A stretch of 64,000 nt of DNA, from assembly GCA_934436505.1 (NCBI GenBank), contig CAKSAP010000003.1, positions 62,001 to 126,000 on the forward strand, in the 5' to 3' direction. The DNA is from an uncultured Eubacteriales bacterium (GTDB lineage Bacteria; Bacillota; Clostridia; Oscillospirales; Acutalibacteraceae). This document shows, in pieces, positions 29,550 through 39,669 of this stretch. Position 1 is the first letter of the stretch. Each line of letters starts with the position of its first letter. The position numbers and the translations under genes are program-made. Below the pieces are notes generated by a model. That model was given only the letters and a program-made list of their open reading frames with translations, was not told where the DNA came from and did no database searches.

Positions 29550-31238
29550 ATGGAAAGAAACAAACTTGATCCCACCCCACAGGTACATCCGTACCCCGAA
29601 ACTACAATGTTCGGCGCCGTTGAAATGGCTAAAAGCACTTACCCGAAGGCTATTGCTTATGACTTTCAGGGCAAGCTTACTACATATACTCAATTTGTAA
29701 AGAATATTGAAGACGCCGCAAGAGGCTTTGTTAAAAACGGCATTAAGCGTGGCGATAAGGTTACAATTTGTATGCCTAACACTCCGCAGGGAATTATTTG
29801 CCTTTATGCACTTAACAGAATCGGTGCTATCGCAAATATGGTACACCCCCTTTCGGCGCAAAAAAATATTACTTTCTATCTTGATTTTTCAGAGAGCAAA
29901 ATGATTCTTACTATGGATATGTTCTATGAAAAGGTCAAGGCTGCGGTTGACGAATCAAGCACAAACGCAAGAATTATCGTTGCAAGGATTCAGGACGAAT
30001 TACCGCTTCCGCTTGGCGTTGTTTACTGCGTTGCAAAGAACACAAAGAATATGAAGTACCCCGACAGAAAGGGTGACTTCCTTTGGACAGACCTTGTAAA
30101 ATCGGGTAAGGGCGTTACACTCCCCCCTGTTGATTACAGAAAGGACGAAACTGCCGTTATTCTTTACAGCGGCGGTACAAGCGGAAAGCAAAAGGGTATT
30201 ATGCTCTCTGACTTGAACTTTAATGCTATCGGTATGCAAATTGCTGAAATTTGCGGCGTTAATCTCAACGACAAGTGCTCATTCCTTTCGGTTATGCCGA
30301 TTTTCCATGGCTTCGGTCTCGGTATCGGTATTCACACAATACTTATTAACGGTGCACGTTGTATTCTTATGCCTCAGTTTACAACCGATTCTTATGCTAA
30401 AACGGTTTTGAAGAAAAAGCCTAACTTCATTGCAGGCGTTCCTACACTTTATCAGGCTTTGTTTGAGACAGACCGATTCAACGGTCAGGATCTTTCTTTC
30501 CTTGTCGGCGTATTCTCGGGCGGCGACGCTTTAAGTCCCGAACTTAAAAAGAAAGCCGATAAATTCTTGAGAGATCACAATGCAAACATTCAAATCCGTG
30601 AGGGCTACGGTCTTACAGAATGTGTTACGGCAAGCTGTGTTACACCCTTTGACCGTTCAAAGCCCGGCAGTATAGGTCTCCCCTTGCGTGATACCACATA
30701 TAAAATCGTTGAGCCCGGTACATTTAACGAAGTACCGCTTGGCAAGGACGGCGAAATTATACTTTCAGGTCCTACCCTTATGCTTGGCTATCTCAAAGAG
30801 GAGCAAGAGACAAACGACACTCTTAAATATGACGAAAACGGCACAAAATGGCTCTTCACGGGCGATATGGGATATATGGACGACGAGGGCTTTGTTTACT
30901 TCAAGCAGAGAATTAAGCGTATGATCGTTACAAGCGGTTACAACGTTTATCCGTCAAGAATTGAGGATGTTATTGACAAGTGCCCCGACGTTAACTACTG
31001 CTGTGTTATCGGTGTAAAAGACCCGTATAAAATGCAGAAAATCAGAGCTTATATCGTTCTTAACGAGGGCGTTCCCGCAACCGCAGGCGAAAAGGAAAGA
31101 ATTAAGGACTTCTGCAAACCTTATCTTGACAGATATGAGTGGCCTAAAGAAATTGAGTTCAGAGACGCTTTGCCGAGAACACTTGTAGGTAAGGTAGCAT
31201 ATCATACACTTGAAGAGGAAGCAGAAAAGAATGGATAA
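29550..31238 (+). CDS. AMP-forming acyl-CoA synthetase (fatty acid-CoA ligase type)
   Basis: GAGGAG before the ATG at 29550 fixes a 562-residue product. It has the adenylate-forming signatures: AVILYSGGTSGKQKGIMLS (P-loop), YGLTECVTAS, WLFTGDMGYMDDEGFVYF and the hinge with IKRMIVTSGYNVYPSRIE; PRTLVGKVAY carries the late catalytic lysine. It should activate a fatty or other organic acid to its CoA thioester. It overlaps a PlsC-like acyltransferase gene by eight bases, so the activated acyl group may feed lipid acylation. Confidence 0.9.
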   Translation: MERNKLDPTPQVHPYPETTMFGAVEMAKSTYPKAIAYDFQGKLTTYTQFVKNIEDAARGFVKNGIKRGDKVTICMPNTPQGIICLYALNRIGAIANMVHPLSAQKNITFYLDFSESKMILTMDMFYEKVKAAVDESSTNARIIVARIQDELPLPLGVVYCVAKNTKNMKYPDRKGDFLWTDLVKSGKGVTLPPVDYRKDETAVILYSGGTSGKQKGIMLSDLNFNAIGMQIAEICGVNLNDKCSFLSVMPIFHGFGLGIGIHTILINGARCILMPQFTTDSYAKTVLKKKPNFIAGVPTLYQALFETDRFNGQDLSFLVGVFSGGDALSPELKKKADKFLRDHNANIQIREGYGLTECVTASCVTPFDRSKPGSIGLPLRDTTYKIVEPGTFNEVPLGKDGEIILSGPTLMLGYLKEEQETNDTLKYDENGTKWLFTGDMGYMDDEGFVYFKQRIKRMIVTSGYNVYPSRIEDVIDKCPDVNYCCVIGVKDPYKMQKIRAYIVLNEGVPATAGEKERIKDFCKPYLDRYEWPKEIEFRDALPRTLVGKVAYHTLEEEAEKNG

Positions 31239-32439
31239 GCCTAAAAGCAGAAAAAGAATCAGAAGATATTACGGAACGGCAAAAAGATTTATTAAGGTTA
31301 TGATTGCGGTTGTCGCACCGAAGCTTATGAAAAATCTTCACGCAACTGTTGAGCCCTATACGCCTAAGCACGAAACCTTTATTATTATCGGTAACCACAC
31401 CGACATCTATGACCCCGGTTATCAGATGGTTGCGTTAAACAGATACATTCGATTTGTTGCTGCCGATTTTCTTTTAAGACTTAATCCGATTGCAAAATTT
31501 CTTCTCGGAACGCTTGAGGGTGTTATTGTAAAAGAAAGAAACAAATCTTCTGATATGTTGGTTGAAGAAATTCTCGAAAACCTTCGAGCAGATATTCCCG
31601 TAGGACTTCACGCCGAGGGTATGGTTACAACAAACGGCGAAACAGGCTATATTTCCCCCAACACAGGCAAGCTTGTTAAGGATTCCGGAGTTGCTCTTAT
31701 TACGTTCAGAACTGTCGGCGGCTATCTTCGCAAGCCGAGATGGGCACACGTCGGCAGAAACGGTCCCGTTCATGGAAGGGTTGTAAACGAATACAGTCCC
31801 GAGGAATTGAGCAAATATTCCGTTGACGAAATAAATGAGATAATCAAGCGTGATATTTACGTCAACGCATATGAGGAGCAAAGGAAAAATCCTCATACAT
31901 ATTCAGGTGAAAAACTTGCCGAATATGCAGAGAGACTTCTCTATGTTTGCCCTAAATGCCATCAGGTTGACACGCTTCATTCAAAGGATGATGAATTCAC
32001 CTGCGAATGCGGTTATACTCTGACTCAAGGCGAAGACGCTTTTTGGCACAGCGACAAAAACGAGGTTATCTTTGATAACGTTCTCGATTGGGACAAATGG
32101 CAGAGAAAGGAATGGAAAAACATTCTCCTGTCAGCTGATGACGGCGTAATTCTTTCCGAAGACGAGCAAACAGTTTCGACTGTTATCGATAACGAGCCTC
32201 ACACCCTTTCCGAGCATACGACAATCAATCTTTACAAGGATCGCTTTGAGCTTGTTGAGGAAGATAGCACAATCGTTCTCAAGCTTGATAAGCTTAAAAG
32301 AGTTCAAAATGCTTCGACCCAAAACCTTGTTATTATCGATGAGGACTCGACCTATTATCTTTTATCTTCAAAACGTCCCCGTTCATCCGATAAATATGTT
32401 GCCGCTTGGTACTATTTAACGGGAAGAGACTACAAATAA
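31231..32439 (+). CDS. PlsC-like acyltransferase with C-terminal zinc ribbon
   Basis: The ATG at 31231 is preceded by GAGGAAG; a TTG upstream is less likely. The 402-residue protein has the acyltransferase block I NHTDIYDP (NHx4D) and a block III-like HAEGMVTTNGETGYI, in which Glu-Gly is retained. After about residue 230 it continues with a zinc ribbon (YVCPKCHQVD, FTCECGY) and a roughly 130-residue beta-rich part. Family members acylate lysophosphatidate or related lipids. The extra zinc ribbon and C-terminal region are unusual for PlsC. Co-translation with the acyl-CoA ligase supports a lipid role. Confidence 0.8.
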   Translation: MDKPKSRKRIRRYYGTAKRFIKVMIAVVAPKLMKNLHATVEPYTPKHETFIIIGNHTDIYDPGYQMVALNRYIRFVAADFLLRLNPIAKFLLGTLEGVIVKERNKSSDMLVEEILENLRADIPVGLHAEGMVTTNGETGYISPNTGKLVKDSGVALITFRTVGGYLRKPRWAHVGRNGPVHGRVVNEYSPEELSKYSVDEINEIIKRDIYVNAYEEQRKNPHTYSGEKLAEYAERLLYVCPKCHQVDTLHSKDDEFTCECGYTLTQGEDAFWHSDKNEVIFDNVLDWDKWQRKEWKNILLSADDGVILSEDEQTVSTVIDNEPHTLSEHTTINLYKDRFELVEEDSTIVLKLDKLKRVQNASTQNLVIIDEDSTYYLLSSKRPRSSDKYVAAWYYLTGRDYK

Positions 32440-32447
32440 AAACACAA

Positions 32448-32481
32448 ACGCTCTCAATATTATAATTGAGAGCGTATTTTT
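32448..32481 (+). terminator. Terminator of the acyl-CoA ligase/acyltransferase operon
   Basis: ACGCTCTCAAT pairs with ATTGAGAGCGT, followed by ATTTTTG. Confidence 0.8.
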
Positions 32482-32495
32482 GTATAAATTTGTAT

Positions 32496-32524
32496 AAAAA
32501 ACAGACCTGACAAAAGTCAGGTCT
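32496..32524 (-). terminator. Terminator of the small membrane protein pair
   Basis: AGACCTGAC pairs with GTCAGGTCT around AAAA; the minus-strand transcript then reads GTTTTTTATA. Confidence 0.75.
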
Positions 32525-32541
32525 AATTTAATATTCAATTA

Positions 32542-32853
32542 TTATTTTTTAAAAAGTTTCGCTTTAACAACGCCCTTGGGGTCTTTTATTAAAAGAACTG
32601 CTGTCCAAACGACAAGTCCGAGAGCGATTACAGAAAGACCTAAAAACATGTCATTAAGCATATCCGAAGCCTCGGGAGTAAAATACTCACTGCCCATTTC
32701 GGCGTACTCGAATATTGCATCAACAAACCACATAATCGAAGCACCCCAGAACATCCAGCAAGGAACATCAAGGCGCAGCTCGTTTTTATCTGCGTTTTTA
32801 TACCAAACAGCTGTGCATACCGCCGCAGCAATGGTTGTAATTAAAAGTGTCAT
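32542..32853 (-). CDS. Small membrane protein of unknown function
   Basis: The 103-residue product has an N-terminal helix (LLITTIAAAVCTAVWY), a second segment around CWMFWGASIMWFVDAIFEYA and a third, LSVIALGLVVWTAVLLI, before a basic tail. AAAGGA is upstream of the start. It is separated by only 12 bases from the preceding 137-residue membrane protein and the two are probably partners. Not recognised as a named family. Confidence 0.65.
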   Translation of the reverse strand: MTLLITTIAAAVCTAVWYKNADKNELRLDVPCWMFWGASIMWFVDAIFEYAEMGSEYFTPEASDMLNDMFLGLSVIALGLVVWTAVLLIKDPKGVVKAKLFKK

Positions 32854-32865
32854 AATATTTTCCTT

Positions 32866-33279
32866 TTATTCAGATATTTTGTCCGACTGTGTTTTTTCGG
32901 CTTTCTTTTCAATTACCGAAGAAACAACAAGCATTACGCACCAAACCGCAGTCACAAGCAATGCCATTGTAACACCGACAGTTGCCATTTCGTGCAGCAT
33001 TTCAGCTGTGTCCTCGGGATTGCTCATAGCAGTCAGGAACGGGAAATAAGGAACAATTTCGCCGTGCCAAAGGTGTTCAAAGGCAAGAAGAAATGAGCCG
33101 CCCCAAAGAAGCTTAGTCAACCAACCGAGCTTTCTTGAAAACGGAATTTTGTTAGAATTTTTGTTTTCAATCGTACTGACGGCAGCTTCCTTTGCAACCG
33201 ACTTCTCTTTCTTTTCAACTACTTTTTTTGTAGCCGTAGCAATAACCGCCTCGGCAACAGGAACTACAAAACAAGCCAT
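32866..33279 (-). CDS. Membrane protein, partner of the downstream small membrane protein
   Basis: The 137-residue protein starts MACFVVPVAEAVIATA, continues with a Lys/Glu-rich stretch, then two hydrophobic segments (WLTKLLWGGSFLLAFEHLWHG, GVTMALLVTAVWCVMLVVSSVI). AAAGGAG lies upstream of the ATG. Proteins with this N-terminus occur widely in Clostridia, but I know of no assigned function. The region LAFEHLWHGEIVPYFPFL, with two histidines and a glutamate next to the membrane, might bind a metal or haem; that is speculation. Confidence 0.65.
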   Translation of the reverse strand: MACFVVPVAEAVIATATKKVVEKKEKSVAKEAAVSTIENKNSNKIPFSRKLGWLTKLLWGGSFLLAFEHLWHGEIVPYFPFLTAMSNPEDTAEMLHEMATVGVTMALLVTAVWCVMLVVSSVIEKKAEKTQSDKISE

Positions 33280-33324
33280 ATTTATATCTCCTTTTATCGT
33301 TTTATTTGTGTTATAATTTTCCGA

Positions 33325-34497
33325 TTATATTCTTGCTACACCGGTAGCCTTTGCCGCCTCGGCAACTGCTTTTGCAACGGTTTTGCCGACTCTTTCGTCA
33401 AATGCCTTGGGCAAAATATATTCGGAATTGAGCTCATCATCCGAAACAAGAGAAGCTATTGCTCTCGCAGCGGCAATCTTCATTTCCTCGTTGATATCAC
33501 TCGCTCTGCAATCAAGAGCACCTCTGAAAATTCCCGGGAACGCAAGAACATTGTTTATCTGATTCGGGAAATCGCTTCTGCCTGTACCGACAACCGCCGC
33601 ACCTGCTTTTTTAGCGAGATCGGGCATAATTTCGGGAACAGGATTTGACATCGGAAGAACAATCGGCTTATCAGCCATTGATTTAACCATATCCTCGCTG
33701 ACAATACCGGGTGCCGAAACGCCCACAAATATATCTGCGCCTCTCATTGCGTCGGCAAGAGTTCCTGTCTTTCTTTCGGGGTTGGTAAACTCTGCAATCG
33801 CCTTTTTAGCATCGTTGAGAGTTTCATCGCCCTTGCAGATAATTCCCTTGCTGTCGCACATAATAACACTCTTAATTCCCTGTGAAATAAGAAGCTTTGC
33901 AATCGCAATTCCTGCCGCACCGGCACCTGAAAATACTGCGGTGCAATCTTCAATTTTCTTGTCAACAACACGCAAAGCATTGATAACAGCCGCCGCAACG
34001 ACAACAGCTGTACCGTGTTGGTCATCATGGAAAATCGGAATATCGGTTTTCTCCTTGAGCTTTCTCTCAATTTCAAAGCATCTCGGCGCTGAAATATCCT
34101 CAAGGTTTACGCCGCCGAAGGAGCCTGCCAAAAGTGAAATGCAATTAACAATTTCGTCAACATCCTTTGAGCGAACACAAAGCGGAATGGCATCGACGTC
34201 GCCGAACTCTTTGAACAAAACGCACTTGCCCTCCATAACAGGCATGCCTGCTTCAGGTCCGATATCGCCAAGACCGAGAACTGCCGTACCGTCGGTTACG
34301 ACTGCAACCGTGTTCCAACGTCTTGTAAGCTCATAGGATTTTGAAATATCCTTTTGAATTTCAAGACACGGCTGAGCAACACCGGGTGTATATGCCAAAG
34401 AAAGAGCGTCCTTATCGTTCGCCTTTGCTCTTGTCTTAACCTCAATTTTTCCTTTCCACTCGTAGTGGAGTCTCAAAGATTCCTTTGCGTAATCCAT
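33325..34497 (-). CDS. NAD(P)-dependent malic enzyme
   Basis: GAGGTGC before the ATG at 34497 fixes a 390-residue product of the short bacterial malic enzyme type. It has SLAYTPGVAQPC, the malate-binding LGLGDIGPEAGMPVMEGK, catalytic-metal FHDDQHGTA, a Rossmann GxGxxG in VFSGAGAAGIAIA and the late MSNPVPEI and FPNQINNVLAFPG. It decarboxylates malate to pyruvate with reduction of NAD(P). The glycerol kinase gene lies directly upstream in the same direction, so the two may be co-expressed in carbon catabolism. Confidence 0.95.
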   Translation of the reverse strand: MDYAKESLRLHYEWKGKIEVKTRAKANDKDALSLAYTPGVAQPCLEIQKDISKSYELTRRWNTVAVVTDGTAVLGLGDIGPEAGMPVMEGKCVLFKEFGDVDAIPLCVRSKDVDEIVNCISLLAGSFGGVNLEDISAPRCFEIERKLKEKTDIPIFHDDQHGTAVVVAAAVINALRVVDKKIEDCTAVFSGAGAAGIAIAKLLISQGIKSVIMCDSKGIICKGDETLNDAKKAIAEFTNPERKTGTLADAMRGADIFVGVSAPGIVSEDMVKSMADKPIVLPMSNPVPEIMPDLAKKAGAAVVGTGRSDFPNQINNVLAFPGIFRGALDCRASDINEEMKIAAARAIASLVSDDELNSEYILPKAFDERVGKTVAKAVAEAAKATGVARI

Positions 34498-34530
34498 TTT
34501 GCACCTCAAATATATTAAAAATTGTATCTA

Positions 34531-34570
34531 AAACCTAAATTTCGGGAATGGGAACCCGTATTTAAGTTTA
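34531..34570 (-). terminator. Weak hairpin after glpK
   Basis: An imperfect stem (TAAACTTAAAT with ATTTAGGTTT and inner CGGG/CCCG) overlaps the glpK stop codon and is followed by only a few T residues on the minus strand. It may attenuate read-through into the malic enzyme gene. Confidence 0.4.
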
Positions 34571-36076
34571 GTGTTCTATCCAATCTCTTGAACGCTCGAC
34601 AGCACGAAGCCAGCCGTGATAAAGCTCATTGCGTTTTTCAATTTCCATCTTCGGCTCAAAGAGCTTATCAACCTGACGGATTTTTGAAAGCTCGTCAATG
34701 TCTTTCCAGAAGCCGACAGCAAGTCCTGCAAGATATGCCGCACCGAGAGCTGTTGTTTCAACCATTTTAGGTCTGTTAACAGGTGTGCGGATAAGGTCAG
34801 ACTGAATTTGCATCATAACGTTCGAAACAGATGCGCCACCGTCAACACGAAGCTCGTAAAGGTTTATATCAGAATCCTGCTTCATAGCTTCAAGCAGGTC
34901 TGTCATTTGGAAAGCAATGGCTTCAAGCACCGAACGGCAAATATGCGCACGGTTAATGCCTCGTGTAATTCCCACGATAGTTCCCCTTGCATACATATCC
35001 CAATACGGCGCACCGAGACCCGTAAACGCAGGAACAAAATAAATTCCGTCTGCGTCGGGCACGCTTTCCGCCAATTCATCACACCTTGCAGCGTGGTCGA
35101 TAACATGTAAATCGTCTCTCAACCATTTAATTACAGAGCCTGCGTTGAACGCCGAGCCCTCAATCGCATAGGTTACCTTATCACCGATACCCCAAGCAAC
35201 ACCCGTAACAAGATTGTTATGGGATTCAACTCTCTTTTCGCCTGTATTCATAAGCAAGAAGCAACCTGTACCGTAGGTGTTCTTAGCCTGACCGGCCTCA
35301 AAACAGCCCTGACCGAACAAAGCGGCAGGCTGGTCGCCGATAGCACCTGCAATCGGTATGCCGACAAGGTCCTCAAAGCCGAGAATACCGGGCTCAACCT
35401 TACCGTAAACCTGACTTGACGGAACAGCCTTTGGTAAAATCGACATAGGAATACCGAGCTTTTCGCAAATATGCTCATCCCAACAGAGCTTGTCAACGTC
35501 GAACAGCATTGTTCTTGACGCATTGGAATAGTCTGTTACGTGAACCTTTCCTGCTGTCAAATTCCATATAAGCCAAGTCTCAACCGTACCGAAAAGAAGC
35601 TGACCCGCATCCGCAAGTATTCTCGCACCCGGTACATTGTCAAGAACCCATTTGATTTTTGTCGCCGAGAAATAAGCGTCAACTACAAGACCCGTATGGT
35701 CTTTTATGTACTTGCAAAATTCCTCGTCCTTTTTGAGTTCCTCGCATATGTCGGCAGTTCTTCTACACTGCCAAACAATAGCGTTATAAATCGGCTTACC
35801 CGTGCCCTTATCCCACAAAATCGTGGTTTCACGCTGATTTGTTATACCGAGCGCAGCAATATCCGAAGGATAAATTCGTCTTTCACTGAGCACCTCGGTA
35901 ACAGCCTGAAATTGTGAGAAGAGTATTTCCATAGGATTATGCTCAACCCAACCGGGCTTAGGATAAATCTGATTAAACTCGTGTTGTGATTTGAGAACGA
36001 TTTTTCCGTTCTTATCGAACAAAATTGCCCTTGAGCTTGTCGTTCCCTGATCCAATGCCATTACATACTTTGCCAA
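34568..36076 (-). CDS. glpK: Glycerol kinase
   Basis: The start is taken as TTG at 36076, eight bases after AGGGG, giving the canonical N-terminus [20 protein letters not shown] and 502 residues. Other FGGY-kinase marks are the [12 protein letters not shown] [37 protein letters not shown] ETWLIWNLT, and the ATP-binding [15 protein letters not shown] and [13 protein letters not shown]. It phosphorylates glycerol to glycerol 3-phosphate. No glpF or glpD lies nearby. Confidence 0.96.
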   Translation of the reverse strand: MAKYVMALDQGTTSSRAILFDKNGKIVLKSQHEFNQIYPKPGWVEHNPMEILFSQFQAVTEVLSERRIYPSDIAALGITNQRETTILWDKGTGKPIYNAIVWQCRRTADICEELKKDEEFCKYIKDHTGLVVDAYFSATKIKWVLDNVPGARILADAGQLLFGTVETWLIWNLTAGKVHVTDYSNASRTMLFDVDKLCWDEHICEKLGIPMSILPKAVPSSQVYGKVEPGILGFEDLVGIPIAGAIGDQPAALFGQGCFEAGQAKNTYGTGCFLLMNTGEKRVESHNNLVTGVAWGIGDKVTYAIEGSAFNAGSVIKWLRDDLHVIDHAARCDELAESVPDADGIYFVPAFTGLGAPYWDMYARGTIVGITRGINRAHICRSVLEAIAFQMTDLLEAMKQDSDINLYELRVDGGASVSNVMMQIQSDLIRTPVNRPKMVETTALGAAYLAGLAVGFWKDIDELSKIRQVDKLFEPKMEIEKRNELYHGWLRAVERSRDWIEH

Positions 36077-36114
36077 AACTAACACCCCTGTTAATTTAAT
36101 TATTGTTATATTGC

Positions 36115-37674
36115 TTATTTTTCAGCAATTTTACGTACCTTTGCATCATCAATTAAATTGTGAAGTCCTTGCCAATGGAAAATCCTGCGTCCGAACACAA
36201 TTTTTTCAACGTCAGACCTTAACCTTGACGGATTTGCCTGCTTCAATGTCGCATATCTGACATGATAAATATTAAGATAATCATAATACTCTCCGAGAGA
36301 ATACAAAAATCTGTCATAGCTTTTATCCTCGGGCTGCGACCACGCCGTTTCGCAAAATGCCGCTATTCTCGGGAATAAATTATAATCCGCTTTATTTCTC
36401 GTCTTAACATATTCCGTCCAAAGAGACGCCTCAACGCCTAAAATATGACCGCCTTCAATTTCAGGATTATACTCATAAACCTTTTTAAGGCTGTTTGTAC
36501 CGTGAGGGAAATCAAAATAATACGGGAATACGCTTGAATTTACAATCGTTCTGCCTGATTTCAGCTCATCCGAAACAAGCTTTTTGTTTCTTTCAAGCGA
36601 GCAAGCATTCCAATATATATTCTTATCAAGAAGCTCCGTTCCCGCCTCCGACTCAAAGTTCCACATCATTGATGTATAGCCCTTTTCATTGAGATAACGG
36701 TTTACACGGGACATAAAGTAATTCTGCAATACGTCCTCGTTGCTTATCCCCTCTTTTTTCATCAATGCCTGACAGTTAGGGCACAGCTTCCAACGCATCT
36801 TAACAGCTTCGTCGCCGCCGATATGAATAATCTTATCGGGGAACAGCTCCATAAGCTCGTCAAGCACATCAAAAACAAATTTATATGTACTTTCCTTACC
36901 TGCACATAAAATATCGTGCTTAACGCCCCAATGAGTTGCAACGCTCAAATCTCTGTCAAAGCAGCTCAAATAAGGATAGCAAGCAATCGCAGAAACGGTG
37001 TGACCCGGAATATCAAACTCGGGTATTACCTTTATAAATCGATCGTGGCAATACTTAACGATATCTTTAATCTGCTCTTGAGTGAAAAAGCCCTCATAGC
37101 TCGTAAAGCCGAAATTCGTATGCGAACGCTTCTGACCTTTTTTGGTAAGCTCGGGATACTTCTTTATCTCAACACGCCAACCCTGATCCTCGGTCAAATG
37201 CCAATGGAAAACATTGAGCTTGTGCATTGCCATAAGATTGACAAATCTCTTAATCTCCTTAACCGATTGACAATATCTTCCGCTGTCAATCATAAAGCCT
37301 CTGTATTTATACATTGGCTTATCGTTAATTTCAAGAGCAGGTATTTTACCGAAGCCCTGTAAAAGCATTTGCTTGAGAGTCTGCAAGCCGTAAAAAATAC
37401 CGCAATCGGTTTTTGCGATTATCTCAATAACAGAGTCCTCACAAACAATTCTGTATCCCTCGTCATCCTCAATTTCATCTGAATATGTCAAAATAATACA
37501 GTTTTCGTTTTTCTCTTCTCTGTGAAGTCTTATGTCAAAAGTCTTTTTGACAAAATCACGAAATTCATCAATAATAAGCGGTACCTTTGTAATGGTTGTC
37601 TCCTCGGTAAGGAAGAAGCCGGTGCGGCCGCTTTTAATAATTATTTCGTTCGGTTGAGGTATAATATTAAACAT
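36115..37674 (-). CDS. Family 20 beta-N-acetylhexosaminidase
   Basis: GAGG seven bases before the ATG at 37674 gives a 519-residue product with no signal peptide, so it is probably cytoplasmic. It has the GH20 N-terminal domain ([13 protein letters not shown]) and the catalytic barrel: [42 protein letters not shown] and HIGGDEAVK with the catalytic Asp-Glu pair. It should remove terminal GlcNAc or GalNAc from glycan or chitin-type fragments. A palindrome overlapping its promoter suggests control. Confidence 0.93.
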   Translation of the reverse strand: MFNIIPQPNEIIIKSGRTGFFLTEETTITKVPLIIDEFRDFVKKTFDIRLHREEKNENCIILTYSDEIEDDEGYRIVCEDSVIEIIAKTDCGIFYGLQTLKQMLLQGFGKIPALEINDKPMYKYRGFMIDSGRYCQSVKEIKRFVNLMAMHKLNVFHWHLTEDQGWRVEIKKYPELTKKGQKRSHTNFGFTSYEGFFTQEQIKDIVKYCHDRFIKVIPEFDIPGHTVSAIACYPYLSCFDRDLSVATHWGVKHDILCAGKESTYKFVFDVLDELMELFPDKIIHIGGDEAVKMRWKLCPNCQALMKKEGISNEDVLQNYFMSRVNRYLNEKGYTSMMWNFESEAGTELLDKNIYWNACSLERNKKLVSDELKSGRTIVNSSVFPYYFDFPHGTNSLKKVYEYNPEIEGGHILGVEASLWTEYVKTRNKADYNLFPRIAAFCETAWSQPEDKSYDRFLYSLGEYYDYLNIYHVRYATLKQANPSRLRSDVEKIVFGRRIFHWQGLHNLIDDAKVRKIAEK

Positions 37675-37714
37675 AAACATTCCTCTGATATAGTTTTTAT
37701 ATTCGAGTAAGAGT

Positions 37715-37754
37715 ATTATACCAAATTTTTTTAAGAATAACAACAATAATGTTG
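37715..37754 (-). promoter_or_regulatory. Hexosaminidase promoter with possible operator
   Basis: Minus-strand TATAAT lies at 37715-37720. The palindrome CAACA-ataa-TGTTG at 37741-37754 covers the expected -35 region, so a repressor could bind there. The -35 itself is not a good match. Confidence 0.4.
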
Positions 37755-37764
37755 TATTTTTCTA

Positions 37765-37793
37765 TTGCATTTGAGAGCTTTTTATATTATAAT
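37765..37793 (+). promoter_or_regulatory. Promoter of the SRP RNA-dnaX unit
   Basis: TTGCAT (37765-37770) and TATAAT (37788-37793), spaced by 17 bp. Transcription would start at about 37800, exactly where the SRP RNA stem begins. Confidence 0.7.
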
Positions 37794-37799
37794 AATTAT

Positions 37800-37938
37800 G
37801 CCTTAATTAGGTCATGTACCGTGTTGGTCCTGTGCGACAGCGCTCTGTGAATCATGTCAGGCGAGGAATCGAGCAGCATTAAACGGTCAGCCTGTGCGAT
37901 ACAGTCAAGCCTGCACGGTGCATGACCGAGTTAAGGCT
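37800..37938 (+). ncRNA. ffs: Signal recognition particle RNA (small bacterial type)
   Basis: The outer stem pairs GCCTTAA-tTAGGTCATG-CCGTG with CACGG-GCATGACC-TTAAGGC. Inside is the SRP54-binding region with GTCAGG, a GGAA tetraloop segment (GCGAGGAATCGAG) and AGCAGC, the conserved symmetric loop of 4.5S RNA. It lies immediately upstream of dnaX, as in many Firmicutes, and shows no terminator of its own. End positions are approximate. Confidence 0.9.
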
Positions 37939-37962
37939 ATTATTATGTAAAGGTGTGAGGAA

Positions 37963-39657
37963 ATGTATCAGGTGCTTTACCGCAAGTGGAGACCGCAGGT
38001 GTTTACCGACGTTTACGGTCAGGAGCATATTACCGAAACCCTGATGAATGCCGTTGATACAGGCAGAGTGTCTCACGCCTACCTGTTTACAGGCTCACGA
38101 GGAACGGGTAAAACAACCTGTGCCAAAATTCTTGCAAAGGCTGTAAACTGTGAGCATCCCGTCAACGGCAACCCTTGTAACGAATGTGCTTCGTGCCGAG
38201 GAATTGACGACGGTTCTGTTGTTGACGTTGTGGAGATAGACGCAGCTTCGAACAACGGCGTTGACAATATCCGTGATTTGCGTGAGGAAACAAATTATAT
38301 GCCCTCAAGCGTGAAATACAGAGTATATATAATCGACGAGGTTCATATGCTTTCGACGGGTGCGTTTAACGCCCTGTTAAAAACACTTGAAGAGCCGCCG
38401 GAGCACGTTAAGTTTATCCTTGCAACGACGGAGGTTCACAAGCTCCCCTCGACCATTCTTTCCCGTTGTCAGAGGTTTGATTTCAAAAGGATTTCTCCCG
38501 AAGATATTTCAAGCAGACTGAAATATGTTGCCGAGCAGGAACATATCGACCTTACCGACGAGGGTGCAATGCTTATTGCAAGAGTATCCGACGGCGGTAT
38601 GCGTGACGCACTTTCTTTGCTTGACAGATGTGCGTCTTACGGCAAGAAAATAACCGAGGAATTGGCGAGCGACGCCGCAGGAATTGCAGGAAAAGAGCAT
38701 ATTTACTCGCTTGTTAACGCAATTAGGGACAGAGATTGCACTTCTGCACTTGAAATACTTAACAGCCTTTACGAAAATTCATGCGATATGGAACGGCTCT
38801 TTTCCGAGCTTATATCACATTTCCGCAATATGATGATTACCCTGACTGTTCCCACATATAAAAGCTTGATTTTGGCGTCGGATACCGAAGCTGAAAAAAT
38901 CAAAGCGCAGGCACAGTCGCTTTCACTTGCTACCGTACTTTCCGCTATGGAAACGCTCAACAACGCAATATATGATTTGAAAAAGGGCGACAATAAAAAA
39001 ATAACCGCCGAAATGGTTATGATAAAGCTTTGCTCGCCCGAACTTGTAAGCGATAACGCTGCTTTGCTTCGCAGGATTTCGGAGCTTGAAGCAAAAATTT
39101 CTTCAGGCAGCATTACAGTTAAAGCAGTTCCGGAGGAAAAGGTTGAAAATCCGTTTTTCACTCATAAAGAGCCTCAAAAAGCAGTAGATGAAGCTCCGAT
39201 TATCAAGGAAGAGCCGAAGCCTACACATGAAACGGTTAAAACAGAAATCCCCGTTTCACAGCAGGTTGAAGCTCCGAAGCCCGTCTCCCCTGCCGTTTCA
39301 AGCAATGAAGAAATTAAGCCGTTTTTGAAATGGTCCGACATTTTGGATATTGTTCAGCAATCAGACCCGATGATTATGAGCTTTCTCAATAATTCAACCG
39401 CATATATTAAAGACGGTTGTATGTGCATTAAGCCGACAAATCCGATTTTGCAGCAGTTCATCACAAAGAAAGAGCATTCGGAGGTTGTTCTCAATGCCAT
39501 AAAGGAAGTTACGGGGCAAGACTTGAAAATTTCCCTTATAACAGACTCACAGCCCGTAAAAAAAGAAAAAACACCCATTGCGACGTCAAATTTGAGTCCT
39601 CTCGACTCTCTTTTTGAACGTGCAAAGGGGCTTGATATTCAAATAATCGAACAATAA
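37963..39657 (+). CDS. dnaX: DNA polymerase III gamma/tau subunit
   Basis: The 564-residue protein begins MYQVLYRKWRPQVFTDVYGQ and has Walker A GSRGTGKTTCAKILAKAVNC, a four-cysteine zinc site (CEHPVNGNPCNECASC), VEIDAASNNGVDNIRDLRE, Walker B VYIIDEVHMLS and the SRC motif ILSRCQRFDF. Residues beyond about 370 form a Pro/Glu-rich linker and a tau-type C-terminal domain. It loads the sliding clamp and couples polymerases at the fork. GAGG upstream supports the start. Confidence 0.97.
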   Translation: MYQVLYRKWRPQVFTDVYGQEHITETLMNAVDTGRVSHAYLFTGSRGTGKTTCAKILAKAVNCEHPVNGNPCNECASCRGIDDGSVVDVVEIDAASNNGVDNIRDLREETNYMPSSVKYRVYIIDEVHMLSTGAFNALLKTLEEPPEHVKFILATTEVHKLPSTILSRCQRFDFKRISPEDISSRLKYVAEQEHIDLTDEGAMLIARVSDGGMRDALSLLDRCASYGKKITEELASDAAGIAGKEHIYSLVNAIRDRDCTSALEILNSLYENSCDMERLFSELISHFRNMMITLTVPTYKSLILASDTEAEKIKAQAQSLSLATVLSAMETLNNAIYDLKKGDNKKITAEMVMIKLCSPELVSDNAALLRRISELEAKISSGSITVKAVPEEKVENPFFTHKEPQKAVDEAPIIKEEPKPTHETVKTEIPVSQQVEAPKPVSPAVSSNEEIKPFLKWSDILDIVQQSDPMIMSFLNNSTAYIKDGCMCIKPTNPILQQFITKKEHSEVVLNAIKEVTGQDLKISLITDSQPVKKEKTPIATSNLSPLDSLFERAKGLDIQIIEQ

Positions 39658-39669
39658 GGAGATATAAAA

